DNA from: an uncultured Alphaproteobacteria bacterium
GTDB taxonomy: Bacteria; Pseudomonadota; Alphaproteobacteria; Rhizobiales; Ancalomicrobiaceae
Assembly (NCBI GenBank): GCA_937919435.1
Contig: CALFRR010000258.1
Location: forward strand, 1 to 33,429
DNA length: 33,429 nucleotides
Reading direction: 5' to 3'
Below the pieces are notes generated by a model. The model did not search any database. It had not been told where the DNA came from and saw only the letters and a list, made by a program, of their open reading frames with translations. Positions 1-6,669 of this stretch are shown piece by piece. Every line of letters begins with the position of its first letter. The first letter of the stretch is position 1. Made by a program: the position numbers and the translations under genes.

Positions 1-1
1 G

Positions 2-106
2 ATCGCCGGTGCGGCGATGGCGGCGAGCTCGGTCACCGTGGTGAGCAACGCACTGACCCTGATCCGTTGGCGTCCGCGGAATCGCAATGGCGCGGCGCGC
101 CCCTGA
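2..106 (+). CDS. C-terminal end of a heavy-metal-translocating P-type ATPase (5' end outside the window)
   Basis: Only about 34 codons before a TGA at 104-106 are visible. The peptide carries the segment AAMAASSVTVVSNALTL, which matches the final transmembrane helix of copper/heavy-metal P1B-type ATPases, where a run like AMAxSSVSVVxNALRL followed by a short basic tail is typical. Here the tail is IRWRPRNRNGAARP. These enzymes export or distribute Cu or a related metal across the inner membrane using ATP. The identification relies on this one conserved helix; no catalytic motif is inside the window, so the metal cannot be stated. Confidence 0.65.
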   Translation: MAGAAMAASSVTVVSNALTLIRWRPRNRNGAARP

Positions 107-115
107 TCCGCCGCA

Positions 116-144
116 TTGCGTGGCGATCGGTGGTGCCCTAGAAC
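116..144 (+). promoter_or_regulatory. Candidate sigma-70-type promoter for the opgG-type gene
   Basis: TTGCGT at 116-121 and TAGAAC at 139-144 are separated by 17 bp. They lie in the 101 bp gap between the ATPase stop and the opgG-type start. This is a pattern match only. Confidence 0.35.
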
Positions 145-207
145 CGTTCCGCACCGGTACGCCCGGCGGACCCGGCCATCGATTCCGGCATCGCTGAAGG
201 ATCTTCC

Positions 208-1788
208 ATGACGTCGCAGTTTTCGCGCCGCGATATTCTTTCCGCCACCGTCGCCACCGCGGTCGCCTCGCTGCTCGGCGCGAGTCCCGCCAAGGCGGCG
301 CTGAAGTTCGGACCCGCCAAGCCCTTCGCCTTCGGCGCGCTCGTCCAGCGGGCGCGCGAAGCGGCCGGCAAGGCCTATCTGCCGCCGGTCCGGCCGGCGC
401 CGGAGATCGTCGCCCAGATCGACTACACCCAGCACGGCAAGATCAAGTTCCGCGCGGATCGCGCCCTGTTCTCCGACGAGAAGGGTGTCTATCCGGTGAC
501 CTTCTTCCCGGTCGGCAAGTACTTCCCGAAGACCATCAAGATGCACGCGGTCGACGGCGACAAGGCGGCCGAGGTGCTCTACGAGCCGGACTACTTCGAC
601 ATGCCGGACGACAGCCCGGCGGCGAAGCTGCCGGAGGACACCGGTTTCGCCGGGTTCCAGATCCGCGAGGCGAAGAGCCGGCCGGACTGGAAGACCCAGG
701 ACTGGTGCGCGTTCCTCGGCGCCTCCTATTTCCGGGCGATCGGTTCGCTCAACGAATACGGCCTGTCGGCGCGCGGCATCGCGATCGACACGGCGAGCCC
801 GCTGCCCGAAGAGTTCCCGGACTTCACCGAGTTCTACCTGCAGCCGGCGAGCGCCGAGAAGCAGCCGGTGGTGGTCTATGCCTATCTCGACGGTCCGTCG
901 GTGACCGGCGCCTACAAGTTCACCATCCGTCGGGCCGAGGGCGTGGTCATCGACGTCGAGATGAACCTGTTCACCCGCAAGGACATCGTCAAACTCGGCA
1001 TCTCGCCGATGACCTCGATGTACTGGTTTTCCGAATACGACAAGAGCTACCAGTTGGAGTGGCGGCGCGGCGCCCACGATTCCGACGGGCTGGCGCTGTG
1101 GACCGGAGCCGGCGAACGGATCTGGCGGCCGATCGTCAATCCGCCGACGCCGTCGACCTCGGCCTTCGTCGACGAGAACCCGCGCGGCTTCGGCCTGATG
1201 CAGCGCAACCGCGATCCCAAGGAATATCTCGACCGCTACCTCAACTACGAGCGGCGGCCGAGCCTGTGGATCGAGCCGATCGGCGGCTGGGGGGCGGGCG
1301 CCGTCCATCTGGTCGAGTTCCCGACCGACCACGAGGACTTCGACAACCTCGCCTGCTTCTGGGTCCCGAAGGATCCGATCAAGGCCGGTCAGGCGCTGGA
1401 GTTCCGCTATCGGATGCACTGGGGGGCGGACGAGCCCAATCCGGCGACCAACCTCGCCCGTCCGATCTCCACTCGGATCGGCCGCGGCGGCTTCCCCTAC
1501 ACCCGAGCCAATCCGCCGGAGATCAAGCGGATGGTGGTCGAGTTCGCCGGCGGCCCGCTCGAGGCCTTCGCCAAGGACAAGAAGCCGGAGGCGGTGCTCA
1601 ACGCTTCGCGCGGCGAGATCTCCAACGTCTTCCTCGAGACCACCTCGTGGAACAACTCCTGGCGGCTGCAGTTCGACATCAAGTCGGAGGGCGACGAGCC
1701 GATCGACCTGCGCGGCTTCCTGCGCGACGGCGAGACGGCGCTGACCGAGACCTGGCTGTTCAAGCTGCATCCGCGCAAGACCTACTGA
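208..1788 (+). CDS. Periplasmic glucan biosynthesis protein, OpgG/OpgD (MdoG) family, Tat-exported
   Basis: The 526-residue product matches MdoG/OpgG-OpgD proteins over its full length. These are periplasmic proteins needed for the structure of osmoregulated periplasmic glucans. The N-terminus reads SRRDILSATVATAVASLL and ends ASPAKA, a twin-arginine signal peptide with a probable cleavage site near residue 29. Tat export is typical of OpgD rather than OpgG, so the paralogue is left open. Recognisable family segments include the early YTQHGKIKFRAD stretch (about residues 71-82), the FQIREAKSRPDW and FLGASYFRAIG blocks, and GWGAGAVHLVEFPTDHEDFDN in the second half. The ATG at 208 follows a GAAGGA element with suitable spacing. 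A DUF3293 gene starts 11 bp downstream and is probably cotranscribed. No opgH glucosyltransferase gene is in the window. Confidence 0.88.
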   Translation: MTSQFSRRDILSATVATAVASLLGASPAKAALKFGPAKPFAFGALVQRAREAAGKAYLPPVRPAPEIVAQIDYTQHGKIKFRADRALFSDEKGVYPVTFFPVGKYFPKTIKMHAVDGDKAAEVLYEPDYFDMPDDSPAAKLPEDTGFAGFQIREAKSRPDWKTQDWCAFLGASYFRAIGSLNEYGLSARGIAIDTASPLPEEFPDFTEFYLQPASAEKQPVVVYAYLDGPSVTGAYKFTIRRAEGVVIDVEMNLFTRKDIVKLGISPMTSMYWFSEYDKSYQLEWRRGAHDSDGLALWTGAGERIWRPIVNPPTPSTSAFVDENPRGFGLMQRNRDPKEYLDRYLNYERRPSLWIEPIGGWGAGAVHLVEFPTDHEDFDNLACFWVPKDPIKAGQALEFRYRMHWGADEPNPATNLARPISTRIGRGGFPYTRANPPEIKRMVVEFAGGPLEAFAKDKKPEAVLNASRGEISNVFLETTSWNNSWRLQFDIKSEGDEPIDLRGFLRDGETALTETWLFKLHPRKTY

Positions 1789-1799
1789 GGCGGCGGCCG

Positions 1800-2264
1800 A
1801 TGACGGCCGAGCGCGACGACATCGAGACGGGCGGGATCGCGGGACGCGCGGTCCCGCCCGAACTCGTTTCGGCCTATCGCGGTGCCCTCTATCGGATCGA
1901 AGCGGCGGACGGCGCCTTCACGGTGCGGGTCGGGGTCGCCGAGCCGCGGCTCGACCGGATTCTCTCGGCGCACGGGGTGAGCGTGGCGGCGCTGGTGACC
2001 GCTCACAATCCGGAAGGACGGCGCGCTTCGGACGCGGCCAACCGGGCCGGCGAGGCGGGGCTCGCCGCCCGCATCGCCGAACTCGGTCTCGCTTGGCTGC
2101 CGACCGCCGGGATCGATCCGAAGGGCGCATGGCCGGACGAGCCGGGGCGGCTGATCCTCGGGCTGGAGCGGGCCGAGGGCATCGCGCTCGCCCGCGTCTT
2201 CGGCCAGGACGCGCTGCTGGTCGTGCGGAGCGGGGCCGGGCCGGAACTGGTGATGGCGCGCTGA
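1800..2264 (+). CDS. DUF3293 domain-containing protein
   Basis: This 154-residue soluble protein matches the DUF3293 family, whose function is not established. Diagnostic segments are YRGALYRI, FTVRVGVAEPRLDRILSAHG, ALVTAHNPEGRRASDAANRA and, near the C-terminus, LILGLERAEGIALARVFGQDALL. No signal peptide or membrane segment is visible. The ATG at 1800 lies 11 bp after the stop of the glucan gene, with GGCGGCGG upstream as a weak ribosome site, so it is probably translated from the same message. It converges with the creatininase gene: the two stop codons are only 6 bp apart. The family assignment is confident; the role is unknown. Confidence 0.85.
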   Translation: MTAERDDIETGGIAGRAVPPELVSAYRGALYRIEAADGAFTVRVGVAEPRLDRILSAHGVSVAALVTAHNPEGRRASDAANRAGEAGLAARIAELGLAWLPTAGIDPKGAWPDEPGRLILGLERAEGIALARVFGQDALLVVRSGAGPELVMAR

Positions 2265-2270
2265 GCGGCC

Positions 2271-3074
2271 TCAGCGGCCGTGCGTCCGGAGCCGGGCGAG
2301 ATCGAAGCGGTGGACGTCGTCGAGCAGGGCGAGGAAGCCGGTCACCGCGTGGTCGATCAGGGCGCGGCCCTTCTCGGCGGTCGCCCGACGGGCGTCGCCG
2401 ACCGCGCCGGCCGAGTTCAGATCCTCGATCCGCCAGCCGAAGGCGTGCGGCCCGTAGGCGCGCAGATGGGCGAAGTCGCGTTCGTATGCCGCCTGCTCGG
2501 AGGGCAGATCGGGAAGTGCCGCCGTGCACACCAGATCGGGGCGGATCGCCAGCATCAGCGAGGTCTCGACGTCGCCGGCATGGATGCCGTGGCGGCGCTC
2601 GTCCTCCGCGATCGCCCCCTCCGGCCGGCCGAAGCGCGACCACGAGGTGGCGACCGCCAGCATGTCGCGGCGGACCCGGAGATCACGGCAGACCACGTCG
2701 AGGATCGGCGAATTGCCGCCGTGGGCGTTGACGATCACCAGCTTGCGGATGCCGGCCGCGGCGACCGAGGCGCCGATCTCGATCCAGGCGCGGGCGACGG
2801 TCTCGTGGGAGAGGGTCAGGGTGCCCGGATGGGCGTCGTGCTCGATCGACCAGGCGACGGCTTGCGTCGGCAGGAACACGGCGGGGAGATCGGCCGGCAG
2901 GCGGGCGACCGTCGCGGCGACGTGGGCGTCGGCGATGAAGGTGTCGGTGCCCATCGGCAGATGGGGGCCGTGCTGCTCGACCGCGGCGACGGGCAGGACG
3001 GCGATCCAGGACGCGACGTCGGGGTTCTCGAAGTCGGCGGCGACGAGGTCGGTCCAGTGGGGGCGGGGAGGCAT
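2271..3074 (-). CDS. Creatininase-family amidohydrolase
   Basis: The 267-residue product has the metal-site layout of the creatininase family: EQHGPHLPMGTD (E33, H35, H38, D44), NAHGGN (H118) and HAGDVE (H165, E170). Members hydrolyse cyclic or linear amides (creatinine, formamidopyrimidines, the mycofactocin precursor), so the substrate cannot be fixed from sequence. No mycofactocin genes are nearby. The next gene on the same strand is an 8-oxoguanine deaminase 728 bp upstream, which makes a purine- or pyrimidine-derived substrate plausible but unproven. The start at 3074 gives MPPRPHW and the usual family length; the reading frame stays open further upstream only because the GC-rich repeat region lacks stops. 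It lies tail-to-tail with the DUF3293 gene. Confidence 0.85.
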   Translation of the reverse strand: MPPRPHWTDLVAADFENPDVASWIAVLPVAAVEQHGPHLPMGTDTFIADAHVAATVARLPADLPAVFLPTQAVAWSIEHDAHPGTLTLSHETVARAWIEIGASVAAAGIRKLVIVNAHGGNSPILDVVCRDLRVRRDMLAVATSWSRFGRPEGAIAEDERRHGIHAGDVETSLMLAIRPDLVCTAALPDLPSEQAAYERDFAHLRAYGPHAFGWRIEDLNSAGAVGDARRATAEKGRALIDHAVTGFLALLDDVHRFDLARLRTHGR

Positions 3075-3176
3075 CGGCGGTCTCGGGTGGGGCGGCGGGA
3101 ACGGGATGGTGCGTCTTCGGCGGGCAAATGTCACGTGGGGCGAGGTGGAACCCGACCCCGAGAGGAAACGGCGAGA

Positions 3177-3475
3177 GGCGGAGCGGCTGGTCGTGAAGGT
3201 GAGGGGTGATGATCGAAGACGATCGCCCCAGGGTCCTCTCCCCCCTCGAGAGGGAGAGACAGAGAGAGGGGCGCGATCCCTCCATCTGCTCCCGGTGCGC
3301 GGTTGCGCCTGCCCCCCTCCCTGTCCCTCCCCCTCGAGGGGGGAGGGGACGAAGTGGAGAGCCCCACCGTGGGGAGGCGGTCGCGATTGGGCGGAGCGGG
3401 CGTCGGTGAAGGTCGGGGGGGTGATGATCGAAGGTGATCGCCCCGGGCTCTTCTTCTCCGCGAGGGGGACGGCTT
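3177..3475. repeat. Two direct copies of an intergenic repeat, about 213 bp apart
   Basis: Copy 1 (about 3177-3264) and copy 2 (about 3389-3475) share GGCGGAGCGG, then GTGAAGGT, then GTGATGATCGAAG followed by GATCGCCCC. Each copy is followed by a pyrimidine-rich then purine-rich arm (CTCTCCCCCC/GAGGGAGAGA in copy 1, a decayed version in copy 2). The shared blocks were seen by eye; the boundaries are approximate. Confidence 0.65.
3323..3350. repeat. CTCGAG-centred palindrome
   Basis: A pyrimidine-rich left arm beginning GTCCCTCCCC meets a right arm ending GGGGAGGGGAC around a central CTCGAG at 3332-3337. It is nearly perfect. A related palindrome with the same centre lies at 3237-3257. The form resembles repetitive extragenic palindromes. 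Confidence 0.6.
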
Positions 3476-3544
3476 CCTTCCGCGGGGGGCCGCGACGTCG
3501 TCCGCTCGGATCTCGAATCGGCCGATTTCGCCGCCACGAATTCT

Positions 3545-3656
3545 GCCGTCGTCCCCGGCGAGCGCAGCGAGGGAAGGGGACCCAAGGGCGGCGCAACACT
3601 TTGAAACTACAATGTATCCCCTTCCCCTTCGCTGCGCTCCGGCCGGGGATGACGGC
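3545..3656. repeat. 112 bp foldback element with arms of about 37-43 bp
   Basis: The left arm (3545-3581) starts GCCGTCGTCCCCGGC and contains GAGCGCAGCGAGGG. The right arm (3614-3656), read on the other strand, starts GCCGTCATCCCCGGC and contains GGAGCGCAGCGAAGGG. The arms match except for a few substitutions and small gaps. The 32 bp centre includes the AT-richer CACTTTGAAACTACAAT. No open reading frame is contained. The shape suits a REP/BIME-type or MITE-like element; no target-site duplication is obvious. Confidence 0.7.
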
Positions 3657-3722
3657 CGCGGGCGGAGCGTGTTCCGTGGCGGTTCCGGCGGTGGTCGGTC
3701 CGAGGTCGGAGCGCCGCGGAGT

Positions 3723-3753
3723 CCCTGGAAGGGTGCGGAGCCCTTCGACAGGG
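3723..3753. repeat. Small foldback repeat
   Basis: CCCTG and GAAGGG pair with CCCTTC and CAGGG around a 7-base loop (TGCGGAG), with a 2-base bulge. It lies between the larger foldback and the end of the deaminase gene and could also act as a weak 3' stem for that gene. Confidence 0.5.
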
Positions 3754-3802
3754 GAGGGGCGAAGCGGAGCGCGCCGCCGCCCTCCCGCCCGCGACGTTCC
3801 GG

Positions 3803-5131
3803 TCAGAGGAACCGTTTCGCCACCTGCCCGTGCTCGAACCGCAGCCGTTCGACGTCCACCCCGACCGGCATCCCGTCGACCACCCGCCATTCGCCTGCGA
3901 CCATCACCCGGTCGGCCCGGTGGGCGCCGCACAGGACCAGCGCGGCGATCGGATCGCCGGCGCCGGAGAAGCGCAGTTCGTCGAGCGTGAACAGCGCCAG
4001 ATCGGCCTCGCGGCCGACCTCGATGCGGCCGATGTCGTCGCGGCCGAGGCAGCGGGCCGAGCCCTCGGTCGCCCAGCGCAGCACGTCGCGGGAGGAGAGC
4101 GTCGCATCGTAGCGCAGGCGCCCGAGCATCAGGGCGTGGCGCACCCCTTCCATCAGGTTCGAGGCGTCGTTGGAGGCGGAGCCGTCGACGCCGAGGCCTA
4201 CGGGAGCGCCGGCCGCTTCCAGCTCGCGGGTCCGGCAGAGGCCGGAGGCGAGCACCGCATTCGAGGTCGGGCAATGGCAGATGCCGACCCCGTGGCGGCC
4301 GAGGCGGGCGACCTCGGCGTCGTCGAAGTGGATGCCGTGGGCGAGCCAGGTGCGGTCGCTCATCCAGCCGACCTCGTCGAGATAGTCGACCGGCCGGCAT
4401 TCGAATTTCGACAGACAGTAGTCGTTCTCGTCGCGGGTCTCGCCGAGGTGGGTGTGGAGGCGGCAGTCGTGGCGCTCGGCGAGCGCCGCGGTCGCCTTCA
4501 TCAGCGATCTGGTCACCGAGAAGGGCGAACAGGGGGCGAGGGCGATCCGGGTCATCGCGCCGGGGGCGGGATCGTGGAAGAGCGAGATCACCCGCTCGCT
4601 GTCGGCGAGGATGGTGTCCTCGTCCTGGACGACCGACTTCGGCGGCAGGCCGCCGTCCTCCTCCGACAGGTTCATCGAGCCGCGCGACACGGTCATCCGG
4701 AGTCCGACCGCCCGGGCCTCGGCGACTTCGATGTCGATGGCGTGCTCGAGCCCGGCCGGGAAGACGTAGTGATGGTCGGCGGCGGTGGTGCAGCCGGACA
4801 TCAGCAGTTCGGTCGCGGCGAGCCGGACGGCGAGGCGGAAGCTCTCCGGATCGAGCCGGGTCCAGATCGGATAGAGCGCCTTCAGCCAGGGAAAGAGCTC
4901 CTTGTCGATCGCTGCCGGGTGGGCGCGGGTCAGCGTCTGGTAGACGTGGTGGTGGGTGTTGACGAGGCCGGGCAGGACGACGTGGCGAGAAGCGTCGAAC
5001 ACCGCGTCGACCGGGGCGGCCGGCTCGCGTCCCGCGGCGACCGTCTCGACGATGCGGGAGCCCTCGACGACGATTCCCCGCTCGGCACGGTCGGCGAGAA
5101 CGGCGATCGGATCTCTCAGCCACAGGCGCAT
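3803..5131 (-). CDS. 8-oxoguanine deaminase (amidohydrolase superfamily)
   Basis: This 442-residue protein matches 8-oxoguanine deaminases of the ATZ/TRZ-like amidohydrolase branch, which convert 8-oxoguanine to urate plus ammonia in the cytosol. Metal and catalytic residues are in place: HxH at H60/H62 (NTHHHVYQTLTRA), H226-T-H228 and E231 (HTHLGE), H265/H268 (AHGIH) and D316 (GVDGSASND). The start MRLWLRDPIAVLA and the block AADHHYVFP (about residues 117-125) are characteristic of the 8-oxoguanine group rather than of atrazine hydrolases. The ATG at 5131 has a GAGGAG ribosome site about 8 bases upstream. It is divergent from an ABC ATPase gene across a 117 bp gap. Related guanine deaminases are the main alternative. 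Confidence 0.88.
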   Translation of the reverse strand: MRLWLRDPIAVLADRAERGIVVEGSRIVETVAAGREPAAPVDAVFDASRHVVLPGLVNTHHHVYQTLTRAHPAAIDKELFPWLKALYPIWTRLDPESFRLAVRLAATELLMSGCTTAADHHYVFPAGLEHAIDIEVAEARAVGLRMTVSRGSMNLSEEDGGLPPKSVVQDEDTILADSERVISLFHDPAPGAMTRIALAPCSPFSVTRSLMKATAALAERHDCRLHTHLGETRDENDYCLSKFECRPVDYLDEVGWMSDRTWLAHGIHFDDAEVARLGRHGVGICHCPTSNAVLASGLCRTRELEAAGAPVGLGVDGSASNDASNLMEGVRHALMLGRLRYDATLSSRDVLRWATEGSARCLGRDDIGRIEVGREADLALFTLDELRFSGAGDPIAALVLCGAHRADRVMVAGEWRVVDGMPVGVDVERLRFEHGQVAKRFL

Positions 5132-5248
5132 CGGCGTCTCCTCGGGTGTGGCGAACCGGCGGAAGGGACCGGATGTCGCCGGCTCGGCGGTTCTTTCGCC
5201 TGCGAAGATGCACTAGGGTGGCGCCGTCTCCAACCATCCGAGCCGACG

Positions 5249-6022
5249 ATGCCCGCCGCATCCCTCTCCGCCGCGCCGTCCGACCATCCGCCGAAGGGGA
5301 TCGCGGTCGCCCTCCACGGGGTCGGCAAGCGATTCGCGGACCGCGTGGTGCTCGACGACGTGTCGTTGACGCTCGGGCGCGGCGAGATCGTCACGCTGGT
5401 CGGACCGTCGGGTTGCGGCAAGTCGACCCTGCTCCGGATCGTCGCCGGGTTGGAGACGGCGGACGCCGGTCGGGTGCTCAGAGCGGAGGGCGAGATCGGT
5501 TTCGTCTTCCAGGACGCCACCCTGGCGCCGTGGCGGAGCGTCGCGGACAACGTCCGTCTGCCGTTCCGCCTCGCCGGCGTGCGTCCGGCGGACGAAGCGG
5601 AGCGGGTGGCGGCGGCGCTCGATCTGGTCGGGCTCGCCGAGGCCGCCGATCTCTTCCCGCGCCAGCTCTCGGGGGGCATGCGGATGCGGGTGGCGATCGC
5701 CCGGGCGCTGGTCGGTCGGCCGCGGATCCTGCTGATGGACGAGCCGTTCGGGGCGCTCGACGAGATCACCCGGGCGGGGCTCGACGAGGATCTGCTGCGG
5801 CTCCGGGCGGGCGAGGACTTCTCGACCGTCTTCGTCACCCATTCGGTCGCGGAGGCGGTGCGGATCTCCGATCGGGTGCTGGTGATGGCGGCGGCCCCGG
5901 GTCGGGTGGTGGCGAGCTTCGACGGACTCGGCCGGATCGCATCGCCGGAAGAGCGGGGATTCCGGGCCGCTTTCGTCGACCGCACGGCCGAGGTGAGTGC
6001 GGCTCTCGGCAGGTGCCTATGA
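5249..6022 (+). CDS. NitT/TauT-type ABC transporter ATP-binding protein, without partner genes nearby
   Basis: The 257-residue protein is a complete ABC ATPase: Walker A GPSGCGKST (residues 52-60), Q-loop FVFQDATLAPW (Q88), signature LSGGM (140-144), Walker B ILLMDEPF (160-167) and H-loop VTHS (H198). The FQDATLAPW and FVTHSVAEAVRISDRVLVM segments place it with importers of nitrate, taurine, sulfonates or pyrimidine precursors (SsuB/TauB/ThiZ-like). No permease or substrate-binding gene follows; the next gene is a MarR regulator. It is divergent from the 8-oxoguanine deaminase gene, so a purine- or pyrimidine-related substrate is conceivable but only inferred. The ATG at 5249 has no strong ribosome site. 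The subunit probably works with a permease encoded elsewhere, or the operon has decayed. Confidence 0.85.
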   Translation: MPAASLSAAPSDHPPKGIAVALHGVGKRFADRVVLDDVSLTLGRGEIVTLVGPSGCGKSTLLRIVAGLETADAGRVLRAEGEIGFVFQDATLAPWRSVADNVRLPFRLAGVRPADEAERVAAALDLVGLAEAADLFPRQLSGGMRMRVAIARALVGRPRILLMDEPFGALDEITRAGLDEDLLRLRAGEDFSTVFVTHSVAEAVRISDRVLVMAAAPGRVVASFDGLGRIASPEERGFRAAFVDRTAEVSAALGRCL

Positions 6023-6074
6023 TTGCTTCGTCGGCTGTCGTAAAATCGCAACGCGGAAACGATAGGTGTCGTCC

Positions 6075-6563
6075 ATGACCTTTCTGCATCGAAAGTCCGT
6101 GACCCACCGTCTGGCGATGGCCGCCAAGGCCCATCGTGCGCGCTCCGGCGCCCATCTCGCCCGCATCGGTCTGCACGCCGGCCAGGAAGCCGTCCTGAAG
6201 GCTCTGGCCGACGAAGATGCGCAGACGATGAGCCAACTCGCCCAGTCGCTCGGCGTACAGCCGCCGACGGTCACCAAGATGGTGTCGCGGCTCTCCGCGC
6301 AGGGCCTGCTGCAGCGCGTCGCCTCGCAGACCGACGGGCGTCTCGCCCGGGTCCATCTGACCGACCTCGGCCGTAGCCGGATCGAGGAGATCGACCGGAT
6401 CTGGAAGCGGCTCGAACGCGAGGCGCTGGCCGGGATCGACGACAAGGACCGCAAGAAGCTCCGGAAGCTGCTGCGGGCGGTCGAACGCAATCTCACCCTC
6501 CAGATCGAGGCGCTCGACGAAGTAGCGGTCGTCGAGGAGCCGGAAGACGATCCGGAAGAGTGA
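6075..6563 (+). CDS. MarR-family transcriptional regulator
   Basis: The product (162 residues) has the winged-helix fold of MarR repressors: QEAVLKALADEDAQTMSQLAQSLGVQPPTVTKMVSRLSAQGLLQRVASQTDGRLARVHLTDLGR in segments, with recognition helix around PPTVTKMVSRL and the D-G-R wing. A helical dimerisation tail ends in a very acidic stretch. The ATG at 6075 is preferred because AGG at 6064-6066 sits about 8 bases upstream; a GTG at 6066 in the same frame would overlap that element. MarR proteins usually sense small aromatic or oxidising compounds. The neighbours are an ABC ATPase 52 bp upstream and a DMT exporter downstream. A shared TTTACGAC motif lies in front of this gene and the exporter, so the exporter could be a target. 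Confidence 0.88.
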   Translation: MTFLHRKSVTHRLAMAAKAHRARSGAHLARIGLHAGQEAVLKALADEDAQTMSQLAQSLGVQPPTVTKMVSRLSAQGLLQRVASQTDGRLARVHLTDLGRSRIEEIDRIWKRLEREALAGIDDKDRKKLRKLLRAVERNLTLQIEALDEVAVVEEPEDDPEE

Positions 6564-6669
6564 GCCGCGGCCGGGGGCCGCCGACCCGCACCGTCGCGTC
6601 GGCATCGGCGGTCGGGCCGACCGGTGAATCTGCCTGAAACTGCGGCATTTACGACTTTCGTCGTACGGT

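Larger units (their letters stand above)
3075..3802. other. 728 bp intergenic region filled with hairpin repeats, no gene
   Basis: Long frames run through this stretch on both strands, but none has a recognisable domain or a ribosome site. The content is palindromic and directly repeated DNA: two CTCGAG-centred hairpins, a duplicated unit about 213 bp apart, a 112 bp foldback and a smaller foldback near 3723-3753. These are listed separately. Confidence 0.75.

Noticed and set aside
3237..3350. CTCGAG-centred palindromes as a CRISPR array
   Set aside because: The repeats differ in sequence and length, spacers are not uniform, and no cas gene is nearby.
3131..3990. Several 60-300 codon frames in the repeat region before the deaminase gene
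   Set aside because: They translate palindromic repeat DNA, with no ribosome sites and no conserved segments.
2271..5261. 996-codon minus-strand frame that includes the creatininase
   Set aside because: Only the last 267 codons are family-like. The upstream part reads through repeats and out of frame through the deaminase gene; it is not a fusion protein.
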